Source: Ophioderma brevispina (Eukaryota; Echinodermata; Ophiuroidea; Amphilepidida; Ophiodermatidae). Taken from it: a stretch of DNA of 64,000 bases. Position 1 is the stretch's first letter; the number at the start of each line of letters is the position of its first letter. Position numbers and translations under genes: made by a program. Where the stretch lies: the NCBI GenBank assembly GCA_023653785.1, contig JAMKCH010078559.1:1-64000 (forward strand). The letters run 5' to 3'. The notes beneath the pieces are model-generated. The model had not been told where the DNA came from. It saw only the letters and a list, made by a program, of their open reading frames with translations, and searched no databases. Below are positions 34,610 to 47,332 of the stretch, in pieces.

Positions 34610-34822
34610 TACTGTAAAAGTGGAAATTTTCGCGCTACATTAATTTTCGCGCTTTTCGCGCACTTCTGAGCTAGCGCGAAATTAAAAACCCGCGAAAATG
34701 TTTATTTTGTGTGTAGGTCTATGTAGGATAGCTGAAAAGAGCGAATTTAAAAACAAGCAAAAATGTTAAAAATCGCTGAAACGCGAAAAATTACACGCGC
34801 GAAAATTATCACTTTTACAGTA
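34610..34822. mobile_element. TACTGTAAAAGTG / CGCGAAAA MITE (copy 1)
   Basis: The left end 'tactgtaaaagtggaaattt' and right end 'cacttttacagta' are inverse. The interior is dominated by 'cgcgaaaa' and 'ttttcgcg' words. It belongs with 39726-39916 and more loosely 47155-47332. TA lies at both outer limits. Confidence 0.8.
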
Positions 34823-35830
34823 TTACTACCGCTACCCACAGGTTAACTGGAGAGCTGGTCCTGGTTGAAATGGATTATGTTGATGAAGGCTAACTAGGGT
34901 ACTGTGCTGATCTTGAGCTGTTCATCTCTGTGTGATGCTAATAGGTTTATGGGGTGATCTGGGATACTGAAATCAATTTAAATTGTCAGCAAAATGTACT
35001 GAGGCAACATCACTAGTAACTTGTGACTAAAATAAAATTCAAAGGAAGCACGATTGTACACTAATCAAGCTGTTTAAATTTTTTATTCTAACCCTATTTC
35101 AAAACATTTATAGAGCAAATGATTTTACAATTATACTAAATATATTTTAACAGGTACACCTCCACAAAGACATTGGGAAAAATAGGGAATGCTGAAACAC
35201 CAGTTAAAGCAAAGTATCCAAATACTTGGAATAATGCCAAAGTGGATTCCCAAATGCTCTTGATTAGTTTTGACCATCAAAAATATCCAATTGAATGATT
35301 TTGCCATCAATACGAAAGACAAGCTTCTTTTTGATTATCATCTACTGACCATGAAATTCAAACACAGGATTGTATTCAAGAGCATATGAGATGTCCTGAC
35401 GGCATACAGGATATCCCCAATGCTTAGAGGATATCCACTTAGGGGATATCCCCAAGGCATAGGGAATGTATTTGGATGCAGTGCCTAAGTTAATTCAAAT
35501 GGTTATCAACCCTGTTAGCCACAAAAAATATATTGCAAATTCTTGACTGCATTACACACACCTTGTAAATAATTAGTCAACTTGAATACACTTATGTTTT
35601 TTGAATTACACTACAAAACTAACCTTGCACACCTTTTATCTTGCATTGATTTTTGTGACGTTTTTCCTCAGTATGGTCAATACTATTTTACAATGTTCGG
35701 TGGCAAGTACTTAAACTGCATTAACATGGGCAAATGTTTAACTTTAGAAGAGAAATCTGATTTCAAAATAGTTAATGAAAATATAACTTTTGTTTTGATT
35801 TGAAAAACTCTGCATACTTGTTAATAAGTG
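34823..35830. other. Non-coding stretch with 'ggatatcc' cluster
   Basis: No gene. Four near-copies of 'ggatatccc' occur between 35407 and 35453. Confidence 0.4.
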
Positions 35831-35983
35831 ACTATACTCTAGCTCATAATTTCTTGGACATGTTACTAAGTACACCCGCTTCCCCGCCAAAACAACGCAC
35901 CGTTGGATTGCACGTTGGGCGCAGTTCACGCAAGAGGTATGTGCATGCATGTTATGTCCAAGAAATAATGAGCCACAGTTTAG
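35831..35983. mobile_element. Short MITE, about 153 bp
   Basis: 'gctcataatttcttggacat' near 35842 is mirrored by 'atgtccaagaaataatgagc' near 35954-35973. The flanks extend the pairing weakly. The interior is GC-richer ('gttgggcgcagttcacgc'). Confidence 0.65.
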
Positions 35984-36127
35984 CGTCAATATCTTTATTG
36001 GAGCAAAAGCACAGTGCAGTTATACTCATGTAATGTAGCTATTACTATGGCGTCATCTATAATATAGTACATCAATTCTATAAATAGTCCAAACCAGAAA
36101 CAAAAATAAAAGTTTTCCAAAGAATGG

Positions 36128-36180
36128 CTGCCCTGCGGCTTATACGCCGAGCGGCTTATATTCCGGAAATTACGGTAATA
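36128..36180 (-). mobile_element. Fragment of a TACCGTAATTTCCGG-ended repeat
   Basis: On the minus strand it reads TACCGTAATTTCCGGAATAT followed by AAGCCGCTCGGCGTATAAGCC. I know this terminal sequence type from widespread animal MITEs. Only one end is present. Confidence 0.5.
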
Positions 36181-37270
36181 CTGTCAATACATTTAGATAC
36201 GGTAGATCTTGCATACAAAGTCAATAAAATCTATGTATTACTTTACATCAAGTAATAGACTGGAAGTTTGTCTCAGGTTGCGATATCTCACAACAGACAA
36301 GATATCCAAAAATAAGGGAAATGAATGTCATGGAATTCACGACACTAAAGCTCAAGATTTTGCAATTGTGAGATGATTATACACCACCTCCCTTCTTCAA
36401 GTATGTAATAGTTCTAACAAAATATAGCCCGTGGAATGTTGATTATGTGCCTTATTAAGTGTCATTAAAATATTGCATTTGTGCGTAAATAACTTGGTAA
36501 TCAAGAAAGCGTCAATTTCAAGTGTATGCATGTAAACTTAAAACACCTAACAACTGCCATGCCCGTAGTTATTGCCGCCACCACAACCGCATGCACCAAT
36601 TCGAGTTTGAGCAAAACATGAACATTTCTTTCTTTACAATAATAATAATACAGTGATTATCATTTCTACATGCAATCCTTGACTGCAATTTAGTCGTACA
36701 CCAATCTATATTATCAAATGCTTTTCTTAATTCCAAAACTAAAATTTTTCTAGTTAAAAGGTGACTGGTTTTTCTCTTGCACGGTCAGTTGCTGCCCGAA
36801 TTCAATTCCATAAACCATTTTATCTTAACGGCAAAACAATTCAAATGCAATTTCTAATCTTGTGCATATTGCTTTTCTATTTCACCACACACACACACTT
36901 GGGGAAATTGCTAATCACTCACTTTTTTGCACACAATAGAAATCTAAGTTGCCACAAACACCACCTTTTATCATTTTTAAAATACACCTTGCAGATATCA
37001 CATGAATTGTTCTATTGGACAATGTTGCATTAATTTGCAGTTGCAAGAGATTTCCTCAGCAGTTGGAGGCCTCAATATTTCATACTTAATATTAAAAAAT
37101 ACAATGCTTTTTATATCACTGTTTTAGGGACTAACAAAATCAAGCATTATCATTTGAACCAGCTTTGTCACAATTCACATTTACAGGCTCTTTGTCAAGA
37201 AAAAAAATCATATACATGGCTGCCTCTTCATTATGGAAGCACATTTGCTCAGAATGATTTTCCCATCAAA

Positions 37271-37667
37271 CACAGCTGTTTGACCCCATGCAAATGCGTC
37301 TTAATTTTAGAGCAATGTTATAAGCAGTGGCGACACAATTTTGCCAACTGATATAAGTAGGGACATGCAAGAGCTATTACCTCTGCAAAAATCAGAAAAA
37401 TCCACTGCCGGAATAGACCAACAAAGGTCATGATTTGTATGTTGTAGCGCCCTCTATATGCCCATTTTCTATAGGGATAGAGAGACGTGTTAAAACTAGA
37501 TTTTTAGGAAAAATCATATTTGCCCGCAATGGAATTTCGTAAAATTTACACAGGATAAAGTCAGTAGTATAAATAATCCAAATTAGTTGTCAAAAGTGTG
37601 TCGCCATTGATATTTTTTTGTCTTATTCTGGTTTTGTCAAAATAAATGAGACTTTCAAGCAGCTGTG
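37271..37667. mobile_element. MITE with CACAGCTG outer and CAGTGGCGACAC inner inverted ends
   Basis: The outer ends 'cacagctgtttga' and 'tcaagcagctgtg' pair. Further in, 'cagtggcgacacaattttg' (37325) is mirrored by 'aaaagtgtgtcgccattg' (ending 37609). The left part has a minus-strand copy at 52570-52744 sharing 'aactgatataagtagggaca' and 'tgcaagagc'. Confidence 0.7.
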
Positions 37668-38599
37668 CAAAGAAGGAAAGTCAACAAATGTGAAAACATG
37701 TTCCTTGAAATACTCTATACTGGATAATATATACAGGTTGAATGTTCACTTTTTAGAATACGGAACACTGGCTGCATATTGAATTGGTGAATACAGCCAG
37801 CTACATATGCTGTACTTAAGGTTAAAAATATTTTTGACTTGTAACTGCCCTCAGGTCTGCCTTTCTTACAGTATCTCTGATTGGCTCGTTGTATGGTATA
37901 ACTTGATATAACCTCCAAGTAACCAATTAAAATAAACCTAGATACCTGTATATACACTGACCCTTTCTAAGCACGTTTCTGATTGGCTAATTCGCCAATT
38001 GCCCTCCGAAGTTAGAAGCAAGACTAATCCATGAGATGAGCATGCACGGGTTGATATGTCAATAGCATTCTATGTACGGAAGCGGATGCAGCCATTTTGG
38101 AAAAAATTGCTCTGCTACTTATTTGTCCGATAAACTTCCGAAATGTTCTCGGTAGTTGTTCTGTAGCCATGCAAATTGTATGCTCAGAAAATCATAGTCT
38201 CTGTAAAGGCAGATGTATTGGCACACTTATCTCATGCGACTCGTTTTTGCTATGATCCAGAGGATTTCATTGAACTACAATCAAACCTCACATTATGGTT
38301 AAGAATTGTTTGATTTAAATTTATATCAGAGTATGAGGTGAGTCCAGCCACCCCCGTTTTACGGGGACAAAACCGGATTTAAAACTTTGGATTTACTACT
38401 TTACTACTATGAATAACCAATCAGATCAACCGGTACTTCCCAGGGGGTGCTCCCCAATCGTTGCTTGCAAAAGTTTTTTTAAAAATCGTAAACCGTGCCA
38501 AAAAATTGCCTGCTGCACAGTAAAGGAAAGTTTAAAACATGATGCTAATTATAAAAGACAAAAAAATTAGCCAACCACACAATAAATAACAGCCATTAT
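37668..38599. other. Non-coding stretch
   Basis: No gene or repeat recognised; the short frames lack motifs. Confidence 0.4.
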
Positions 38600-38700
38600 A
38601 TGTGTCCAAGTTTTGAACCTGGGACCATCCATATATCAGTTGCATGCTCTGCAAACTCAAAAATCTCCAAGGTCTCCGGTTCGATCCTACATCTCTGCAT
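38600..38700 (+). tRNA. tRNA-derived sequence (possible SINE), B-boxes on both strands
   Basis: The plus strand has 'tatcagttgcatgctctgc' followed by 'aaggtctccggttcgatcc' (B-box GGTTCGATCC at 38678-38687), the order expected of a tRNA head. The minus strand has 'gcagagcatgcaactga' and then 'ggttcaaaac' (38610-38619), a second tRNA-like order. Acceptor stems are not convincing, so this is a relic, not a working tRNA. Confidence 0.35.
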
Positions 38701-39725
38701 TCAAGTAGTATATACATGTATTACCCACATGTTAATCTTTTCTCTAAGAAATACCCCTTCAGGACCAATTTCCAAGCCATGTTATCTCTCTATTCCACTT
38801 CTTTTGTTAATACTTCTCTTTGGCATTTTCAATACAATATATTTTATACAATATAATATAAAAATCATCCGATATGTACAACTAACTTAATTTGGCACTT
38901 TATGTTTAAGGCATTTTTCACCTTTGGGTAGCATATTTAATATGTGATTAACGAGCCTGTAACTGCAAAAAGCAAGAACAAAGACACTTCAAGTATATTA
39001 AATTGACGAGTTTCAGCAATGTATTTTTCAATACTAAATATAAATAAATATTACATACATGTATATGCCCAGTACCTCTTACCTGCTACAAACAACATTA
39101 AATTAATGCCCAACTTGAGATATCCAAAAAATGTAAAACTTTCGTGCAATCAAAAAAACCTATGAATTCCCTCCAGTGGCACTGTAGAAAATAAGACCAA
39201 CTTTAATTTGTTCACATTTGTTCCTTTCTCTTTTTGTTCTTGTAGCTTCCCTCACACATATGGGAAAATCTGCGTACATACACATTTCTCTCTGCATAGA
39301 ATAGCAATGTTTCTAACTACTTAGGGGAACACCAAAGCCTAAAACACCCATCAGTTAAATCAGATAACCCTACAACAAATAACCCTACACACATTTCAAA
39401 ATTATCACTTCGGGGGGTGCTAGCACTGTTCAAATACACAGGTACATGTACTTGTTTTCCCTACAATCACTCCAGTTTTTTTTCTAGCACAAACAACTAG
39501 AATCAATTCTTTTCTCTAGTTACCCTACATCATTAACCCTGGAAATGAGAGTGCACACTTGTTTATACCTCGTAAAGTGAAAGAGCACACACACATCTGT
39601 GAGAGCAATTATGTACTGCACCAATGTTTTAAGTATTTGTCATTTTATAAACATGATTTTAAAAGCAACTTTGTTACACACATCTTATACAGGGAAATGT
39701 ATTGTGAGTAGTGCTAATGTTTAAA
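38701..39725. other. Non-coding stretch
   Basis: No gene. AT-rich, with no defined repeat. Confidence 0.4.
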
Positions 39726-39916
39726 TATACCGTGTAAGTGTAAATTTTCATGAGGTTTTTATTTTTGCGAATTGAGTGAACATAAAAACGCGAAAATAAA
39801 AACTTAGATTCGTATTGCATTGATGTCAATACCATAAAATTAAATTCTCGCACATTTGGCAAAACTGTTAAAATCGCGAAAATATCTGTACGCGGAATTT
39901 CCACTTATACAGCATA
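39726..39916. mobile_element. GTAAGTG / CGCGAAAA MITE (copy 2)
   Basis: The left 'taccgtgtaagtgtaaattt' and right 'ggaatttccacttatacagc' are inverse, with 'cgcgaaaat' words inside. It is a diverged relative of 34610-34822. Confidence 0.7.
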
Positions 39917-40205
39917 TTCTAATACTTCCAACACCCTGTACATCTGTATGCACATGAGGAGTAGCAATTCAATCTTACCATAATTCTTCCCATTTTAACA
40001 GCCATATTCCTTACCTAGGATGTTCAAAGAGAGACAACCACATGTAATGATGCAGGAGAATTTGGTAACTTTGTGGAACAAAATGAAGGGGGTGCCTGTT
40101 GAAACAAAAACTTCCATTTTTTTATGAAACACCCTAATAAACTAGGACGCAAACTCAGAATTGATCCTTGTGATGATTCTCCTGAAAACTGGTTGCGAGA
40201 TCATG

Positions 40206-40462
40206 AATTGATCTCCAACAAATCAGGCAATTTTTACTTGATTCTCATTTGCCTGCTTGCTGGGAATGAATTGATTCGTTCAAATGCTTTGCAACCATCA
40301 TGATGAAGAAGATCAAAGGCCTTAAAAAAGGGGGGGACTATAATTGATTCTCCTAACAATCAGGCAATGTCACATGACTTAATGGGAATGAAATTTGATT
40401 CGCGCAAAATTCATTGCAACCATGATGAAGAAGACCGATGGCCTTTAAATTAAAAGGGGAAC
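40206..40462 (+). repeat. Diverged tandem duplication, about 130-bp unit
   Basis: Both units contain, in order, 'aatcaggcaat', 'gggaatgaa', 'tgattcg', 'gcaacca', 'atgatgaagaaga' and 'ggcctt', then a short G-run. Unit 1 is about 40206-40340; unit 2 is 40343-40462. Confidence 0.7.
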
Positions 40463-43400
40463 TACGTAGAAGCCATGTCAAATTACTGTCCATGGGGCCA
40501 TTTTGGTATATCCCTGATTTTTGTAACACTTTTCAAACCTTTGATTTAATCACAGATTCTCCAAGAAAGATTGCAGTTTGAGGGTACACACCACCATTAG
40601 AGTGGACATGGCCTATATCAGTCCGAGGTTTAACACGAATGTAGTACCTCTTTTATGTATAAATTGTGAGATATTCTTAGTAATTCTGTGGTTTTGTTGA
40701 CCAACTTTGATTTTAACAGATAGGAGTGAATGTGTACCAACAATTTTGAAAAGAAAACATCAAAATTTGAATATAATCTAAGTGTGATCGGCGTATAAAC
40801 ACACAAGGCGCAAGCGATGCTAAGAGTCTGAAGTGAACCCGCGAAAATACGGCATCTGTCAAATCAGTAAATATCTAAAAATCTAAACTTAAATGTTATC
40901 CTCAAATTTTGATGTTGTAGAGAAATCTCTACTGGTTGTATTCATATAATCCGTATTTTCCAAAACGAAAGGTAACTCAAGTTATAGCCATTATGACCAT
41001 CATTTTACACACAAAGTACATAAAAAGTACATGTACATGACCAGACTCTACGAGGCAGTTGGTCAGCCATGTCGATACAGATGCTTTGTGATGAAAGTGA
41101 AGATTTCTGAGTGGGGATGTAAAATAATCCGCAGGAACACCAAAATAGCCTCCATGCATAGTAATCCCAATAATGAATATGGTGACAGGAGGCAGTTTCT
41201 TAAGGCCATGTTATACTAGCTTTCACAACATGCGACTGTAAAATCGCTTGTGAAAAAATGCTTGTAGCATTTTATTAATCGCTTCCAGCATCAATATCAC
41301 TTGTAGCGTCGGAGCGATTGAGTTGAATTGTTGTCAAGTCGTTGAGGCATGTTAGCAACTTATTGATTAGATTCGGCAGTCGCTTTTCCAATCAGTGACG
41401 GAAGTGATGTCATAAAAAAGGCTACGTTCCTGGCCGATTGCTGAGTAATCATGGAATAGTGTCACACAGGTGTAGGTAGGAGCTACGGAGCCACATTTTC
41501 ACTTCCTTGGGAGACACAAATGTATGACAGGGTCTGGATAGCAACACGCCCGGTTGGGAATAAGGGTGGATATTGAAAAAATATCACCATGGATGGTTAC
41601 AGTTGAATGTTTAAAAAATGTTTATGGGATCAGAACAATGACCACAGGTTTCCATCCGAAATGCTATGCAAGGATAGTGCATTGCCCATCTTCAAAAACA
41701 CCAGGTACTACCGTTACTGACCCGATATAGTCCCAATGCTCGAGTCGGTAAATCCCACCCCTAAGTCCAGGAAATTGCAGGCAAATTCTAAAGATCCTGT
41801 ATTATCCCATGCCAAAAAACTGGCCTACACTGACTGCAAAATTCGGAAAACTATTTCTTTCAAAAAACAAACACTTTTAGCCTTGAATTCAAATGATATG
41901 CATTTTCCAATACACCGAATACGAAATTCCATATTTAATATATCTTCCATCTCACGAATGTTTCTAAATGACGTCTTGAACCATTAAAGTTTGTGAAAAA
42001 CATACATTTAAGAGTATAGAACACGGCCAAGGCGGAGATTCAGCAGAAGACAGTGTCTGGTTCAACACTCTCAAGGCTTTCTACTTTCAATCAGACGTGT
42101 TCTACAATATTTTTTCACTCTTTTCCATATTTCTGTATTAAAATAAGTAAAAAATGTCATAAAAAAATTAATTCAGTTTCATACAATTCTTATACAAATA
42201 GTTTTTGGTGGATTTGTTTCTGAAACGAAAAGCATATTTTGAACACGGTTCATGGTAAGGTCAGCGGGCATATAATGATGACAGCAAATCAAAATAGGGC
42301 TGCCGACAATACCACCTGATGGCAAATTGGTTCAGTTTTCGTGACTATTTTGTTCGTTTTTGGCTAAAAAAATCAATAAAGTACATTTTAGTCATGGTGT
42401 TTCTGACAAAAGATGACAAATCTACTTCAGAATGAGGGTGGAAACAATGTTACTATCGAAAACCGTCTAACAATCGGAAGTCATGAAGGGCGTATAGGTA
42501 TGTGGCGAGGAAGTAAAGACATTTTTTCGACTCCGGCTTCGGGCAGATTCGGCATTAGTCCACACCACAAATTCAAGGTTTTCAGCTTTTTAAAAGGGTG
42601 GGGACTATACTCGGGTCAGTCTTAATAAAATGTTGGATAGACAAGAGTTCATGATCTTCTTGACTAAAATTATTTGAACAAGTCAAAAAAATTGCCATAT
42701 GATACATTTCATTGGTCAAACTTCTGAACTCTAAAATTCAGGGTAAAATGTAAACATAATTGGATATAATATTGCCGGGTTAGGGTGATTCGTCAAAAAT
42801 AAAAATCTGGCAATAGGGAGGATTCCTTATTCTTTATATGCCAAAAATGAACAAGTATTTTTAAAAAAACAGTAAAACATTGGCAAGAACAATACATATC
42901 ACTCGGCACCAAAAAAGAAAAAAGTGTAACCTTCTCATTGCTGCAACATCACCGATTTGTGCTACTGCATTAACGAGACATTTACTTACTGACGGGGATA
43001 AACAAATGCACTAATTACGCACAAAAGGGGTGTATCTCATTTTCCACACAGACAGGGTTACGAGTTATACAAAGTTTATTTCAGTTATGTAAGTGGACGA
43101 TTCTTTCTTTGCAAGACTTTGGGGACTCAAAAGTCCATGGACCTATGGCGTATTATAACACCACTGTGCTCCCGTGTTTGATCCTCACTTGCCGTTCTTG
43201 ACATGAAGACTGTCGCTTGGATGGCTTATAGAGTCCACCCCTCGGTGCCTATAGTATTCCTTGATCCTACAGAAAGGTGAGGGAGAAAAAGGGGAGAGAA
43301 TGTTACTAGTAATATGTAGTTCATAACAGTTCAAAGAATAAGTCCACCCTCTGAAATGTGCATTTTTCTGGAAAAGTTAGGCTCCTCAACCTGTTACAAA

Positions 43401-43556
43401 ATGTAAAATGTACACTGAAATGTTACACATTTAATGTGCAATAAAGTTTCACCAAACAGTTAACATTTTCCTTGAAATCTCACCATTTATTTAATTTAAT
43501 GATGAATATAAAATGACACTTTCTTGCATAGGGATTTATCAATCAAGAAAATCATG
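40463..43556. other. Long non-coding stretch
   Basis: No gene supported. An 83-codon frame at 41736-41987 has no motif. 41213-41420 contains several 'cgctt' and 'gcgatt' words and may be a decayed element, but no ends were found. Confidence 0.4.
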
Positions 43557-43956
43557 TTTTTGTGTCGTCTGCAAGAATTGCAGAAGGCACATAAGGATTA
43601 CTCTGGTCGAATATCTGTGTGTCTGTGGTCAAAATGTTAACCCATAATATATTGCATGCCATATAAGTCCCGAAAGGGATGATGTAACTTGGTGGAAAGG
43701 AGGGGGTGGGTGGGGTGACATGTTGGTGACCTCATGTGACCTTGGTGACCTCATGTGACCTTTGGCCGGTCAAAATGTTAACCCTTAATATATTGCATGC
43801 CGTGTGAGTTCCGTAAGGGCTACGGTGATGTAACTTGGTGGAAAGGAGGGGGCGGGTGGGGTGACAAGTTGGTGACCTCATGTGACCTTTTGTCCCATTC
43901 ACAAACTGCGACGGCAGACGGCACTCATGGTCCGAGGACCGCGATGTATTTTTTAA
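43557..43956 (+). repeat. Interspersed repeat family A, with internal duplication
   Basis: Same family as 14380-14838. Within it a 136-bp block is duplicated in tandem: 'tcaaaatgttaaccc' at 43631 and again at 43767, each followed by 'tatattgcatgcc', 'gatgtaacttggtggaaagg' and 'gttggtgacctcatgtgacc'. It serves as an uninterrupted reference for the insertion at 14535. Confidence 0.8.
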
Positions 43957-44121
43957 GACTTGAACCCAAGTGAGTACCTCTGGGACCATCTCAAGCAGGA
44001 AGCAGACAAGAAAATCAGAGGCAACACTATCCATCAGCTTCAAAGAATCCTGGAAAACGGATGGGAGCGAAGTGACCAAGGCCATATCAGATATCAACAG
44101 TATGTGCCGACGATGTACTGA
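43957..44121 (+). pseudogene. Tc1/mariner transposase C-terminal fragment
   Basis: A 54-codon frame beginning DLNPSEYLWDHLKQEA. This is the hallmark block around the third catalytic residue of Tc1-type transposases (DLNPxExLWxxLK), which cut and paste DNA at TA sites. It runs on through LQRILENGWER to a stop codon (TGA) at 44119-44121, the expected C-terminal region. Everything upstream, including the first two catalytic aspartates, is missing; the sequence there is repeat family A. It is a dead fragment whose 5' junction coincides with the repeat boundary. The call is confident because the motif is long and the stop position fits the family. Confidence 0.8.
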
Positions 44122-44449
44122 AGTGTCAATAAGCAAGAGGGACCCATTACTTAGACAAATGAAAAAAAAAACACTTTCCATTTCCACAAAACCTTTATCT
44201 TTTTTTAAAATTATTTTGGAAGCATTAATAACATTGTTTTGCTTGGGTGAATCTAACTGACCATACTTTATAGAAAATTACCCCCCCCCAAAAAAATAAA
44301 TGCAGTTTACAGTGTACACTTAGGAAAGAAATCTTTAAACAAATCTGAAAAAAAAAAACATTTGTCTCATTGCTTAAATTCGTAATGCGAAAAAAAAGTG
44401 TTATTTATTAGTCATCATTTAATTAAGCAGGTATTTCAAAGAGAAGGTA

Positions 44450-44798
44450 TTAAAGACACTTCAGTGATTTGCTAAACAGCAAATTGAAAAAATCATCAAC
44501 AAATCAGTTTTGTATGAGTAACAAGTACAGGTTTGTCCTAACATACCTTGCAAATGATAGACCGAAGCAACCTAATAAAGGACAGAATCGGAGATTTTAG
44601 TCATTACTGTCCAGTTCGGACACTACTACAACACGTAATTGAATGGAGAATCGTATCTGGAACACTTGCCGTTTTCTTCCTTTCTGTCCTTCTACAGCTG
44701 GAAACGGTTACTTAAGAGATTCTTTACTGACTTATCCTCACTTTGGAAGACTATTCGCAAATTTCAAATATTTTCAATCACTGATAGTGCTTCTTTAA
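44450..44798 (+). mobile_element. TTAA-flanked MITE, family 1 (copy 2)
   Basis: 349 bp. The left end is 'ttaaagacacttcagtgat', and the right end on the minus strand is TTAAAGAAGCACTATCAGTG. It is related along its length to 16832-17164, both in the terminal repeats and in interior words such as 'aataaaggaca' and 'attgaatgg'. Confidence 0.75.
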
Positions 44799-45561
44799 CT
44801 GTTTGTGAAACTTTATTTGCACATTAAATGTGTAACATTCAGTGTTGTAATAATGTACATTTTGATCAGGTTAAGGAGCCAACTTTTCAAGAAAAACTGA
44901 CACATTCTCAGGGTGGGGGACCTTCTTTCTTTTGAACTGTTTATGATGTGACATTACCTTCCAAGTGACCAATCAAAATAGTGCTCAGATGCTGAAAAAT
45001 AGAACAGTATTCCAGGGGGTGGAACGCCCTGGACTTTGATAAAGAATCTTCACAGACAATAAATTTCATTCCATTTGTGCTTCTACACAACATGATTTCT
45101 TACTCAGCGGTGTAACCCAGCGCCTATACTTTGTCTTGTCTGCAGATATGAAGTGAACAACCGCGCGTATACCCATGCCCCCCACCTTTTAGTTGCAATG
45201 CGCTTGTGCTTTGCTTACACGCGCGCTGAAAGTCGGTACAAAATGTTTACGCCCGTGCGCTACTTCAATCTTCTAGCGGACAGAGTATACAGGCTATACT
45301 TGTCCTGGCCTTAACTAATGAGTAACGTCATAGTTTTCACCAACAGTTTTACAAAATTGTGAATCGCAGTAAGCCGCAGCGGTAATCGCAAATAGCCCCA
45401 CCACCGCCAAAGAGCATCAAAGTCTATACAAGTTGTGGGTGTACCCATCACATATCTGCCAAAAGCTATGACATCACTCTTATTCATACTCCATTTGTAT
45501 TCTTTAGCTCTACTTTAACAGTACCCCGCTTGTGATGCATTATTGAGCGTACCTTAACTAC
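44799..45561. other. Non-coding stretch
   Basis: No gene or repeat recognised. Confidence 0.4.
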
Positions 45562-45908
45562 TAAAGGTCCATTCATATTCACTGCATTTCATTTCAGTGC
45601 GGCAATGCAGCCTACCAAATATCGTGACTGCACTCACTTGCAGTATTGCATCACAAGGGCAGTAACGTTGCAACAAAGTTAAAATATTTAACTGTATACA
45701 GCAAGATTGCAGTGGGTGGCAGTCATGCGTGCAAGTACGCCAATTTTTACTGCAATCCTTCTCGAAGTTTACTGCAAAAACGACTGCAAAACCCTGACCT
45801 GGGTTGACCCTTCTATAAATCGATTAGGAGTGCAGCAGAAGTGACGAACATTGGCAGTAAATTTACTTGCACAGCAATGCAGTGCCGTGGAAGTATGAAC
45901 GGACCTTA
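45562..45908. mobile_element. MITE with TAAGGTCCNTTCATA ends
   Basis: The left 'taaaggtccattcatattca' and right 'agtatgaacggacctta' are inverse. The interior has many 'actgca' and 'tgcagt' words in both orientations, typical of subterminal binding repeats of hAT-like elements (inference). Confidence 0.75.
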
Positions 45909-47154
45909 CAGTATTAACCCTAGTGCCTTTGTTTTCCCAAGCGATTTCGGATTTTTCGCAAGAAAAACAAACCATTTAACAAACCTGTGTGTCTAAATCG
46001 TTACCAACACAGGTTATCCACTACGACATCCTGAGCTGTATTTTTTTTGCCGATTTTAAACAACTATTTGACCAGTTTAAGTCACAAAACCCGCATGGTT
46101 TTAACGGCGGGAATGTAAGCACCTTTACGCGTCCAGTCCAATGCGCAGCATCGCCTCCGCGCGGTAATTTTTTACTGCGTAATGAAGCGTGCGCGTGTTT
46201 AAATGTACCTTTGCGCGAACGCATCTTGGAAAACGAAAATAATTATTTGAAATGTAAATTTTTTTTCTAAATATTCATATATGTAATTTCAATTTCTTCT
46301 GATTTTCTGGAGTTAGAGACAAAAGGATGTTTTGATTCAATAGTGCATAAAGATGTCTTTCCATCACTTTGCACAACATAGTAAACTTTTGACGTTCAAA
46401 GATAAAGTTATTTGAAAGGAGACAAGCTTGAAATGGCTGAAAGCCCCTTTTGACTAAAACACAGATTTTCTTCATGTTCAAATTTTTCGCAAAATTTGGC
46501 AAATTTTCAGACAAGTAACTTAAAAAAAAACGAAGTACAAGGTTTAAACCTTCCTAACTATAGCAGTCGGTCTCTCAGGGACGGTTCTATTTTCAATTTT
46601 CGATTTCTAACTAAAGATATTCTCCAATTATACTCAAAATTTGGAAAAGGGTAAAATCACATTTTTTAGACATTTTTCCTTACATTTCGAAAATTAAGCC
46701 CTATTTTAGAAATTAAAAAAAACTCCCTAGACAATTTGTCTTGTGTCTAAAATAACATAAAAATCATGACAATTCCATTTGTTTTTGTTATCTGTCTGAA
46801 AAAGTGGGGCAAAAGCATGTTTTTTAGTATTTTTCTCAAAATAAGAAAGTTTTACATTAATCTGATGCCACCATCGGGTTCTTCGTCCAATTTTCTTCCT
46901 TCTAGAAATTATACTTTTACATCAATAATCAAATATGTTTAAAGTGACAAACCAAAATAGATACGTGCAGAAACTCAGGGTTGACAATGTCCTTTAAGCT
47001 ACCAGAATCCCTGGTTGCTAACAGCTATTGTTTTCTTAGCAAGTGGCCAACCTATAGTCGTACACTGCCAGTTTTCCTGTTAGGTGAACTGAGAGGTACC
47101 CATGTAGGCCACCTAAAAAGTTAACTCAAATTTCACTACTTTAAACCATTTTAG
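45909..47154. other. Non-coding AT-rich stretch
   Basis: The 93-codon frame at 45989-46270 has no recognisable domain; I do not call it. Confidence 0.4.
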
Positions 47155-47332
47155 TTTGCGGTACTTTTTTTTTTCCGCGAATTTTTGCGATTGGTGATAT
47201 TTTCGCGAGTATTAATTTCGCGCGAATTTGAAATTTTGTGATAATGCCGATGTACTCCTTGGGCACATTTCGCGAGGAATTTAATTTCGCGATTTTCGCA
47301 AAAGTACCTCGCGAAATTAACATGTTTTGACA
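47155..47332. mobile_element. TTTCGCGA-rich MITE (copy 3, diverged)
   Basis: 'gcggtactttttttttccgc' on the left is mirrored by 'gcgaaaagtacctcgc'-type sequence on the right, and 'ttaatttcgcg' words fill the interior. It ends with 'gacagta' as in 34610-34822. Confidence 0.55.

Noticed and set aside
43732..44187. 151-codon minus-strand frame
   Set aside because: It is antisense to repeat family A and the Tc1 transposase fragment, whose plus-strand motif is clear.
45989..46270. 93-codon plus-strand frame
   Set aside because: No domain, no splice signals, and not supported by neighbours.
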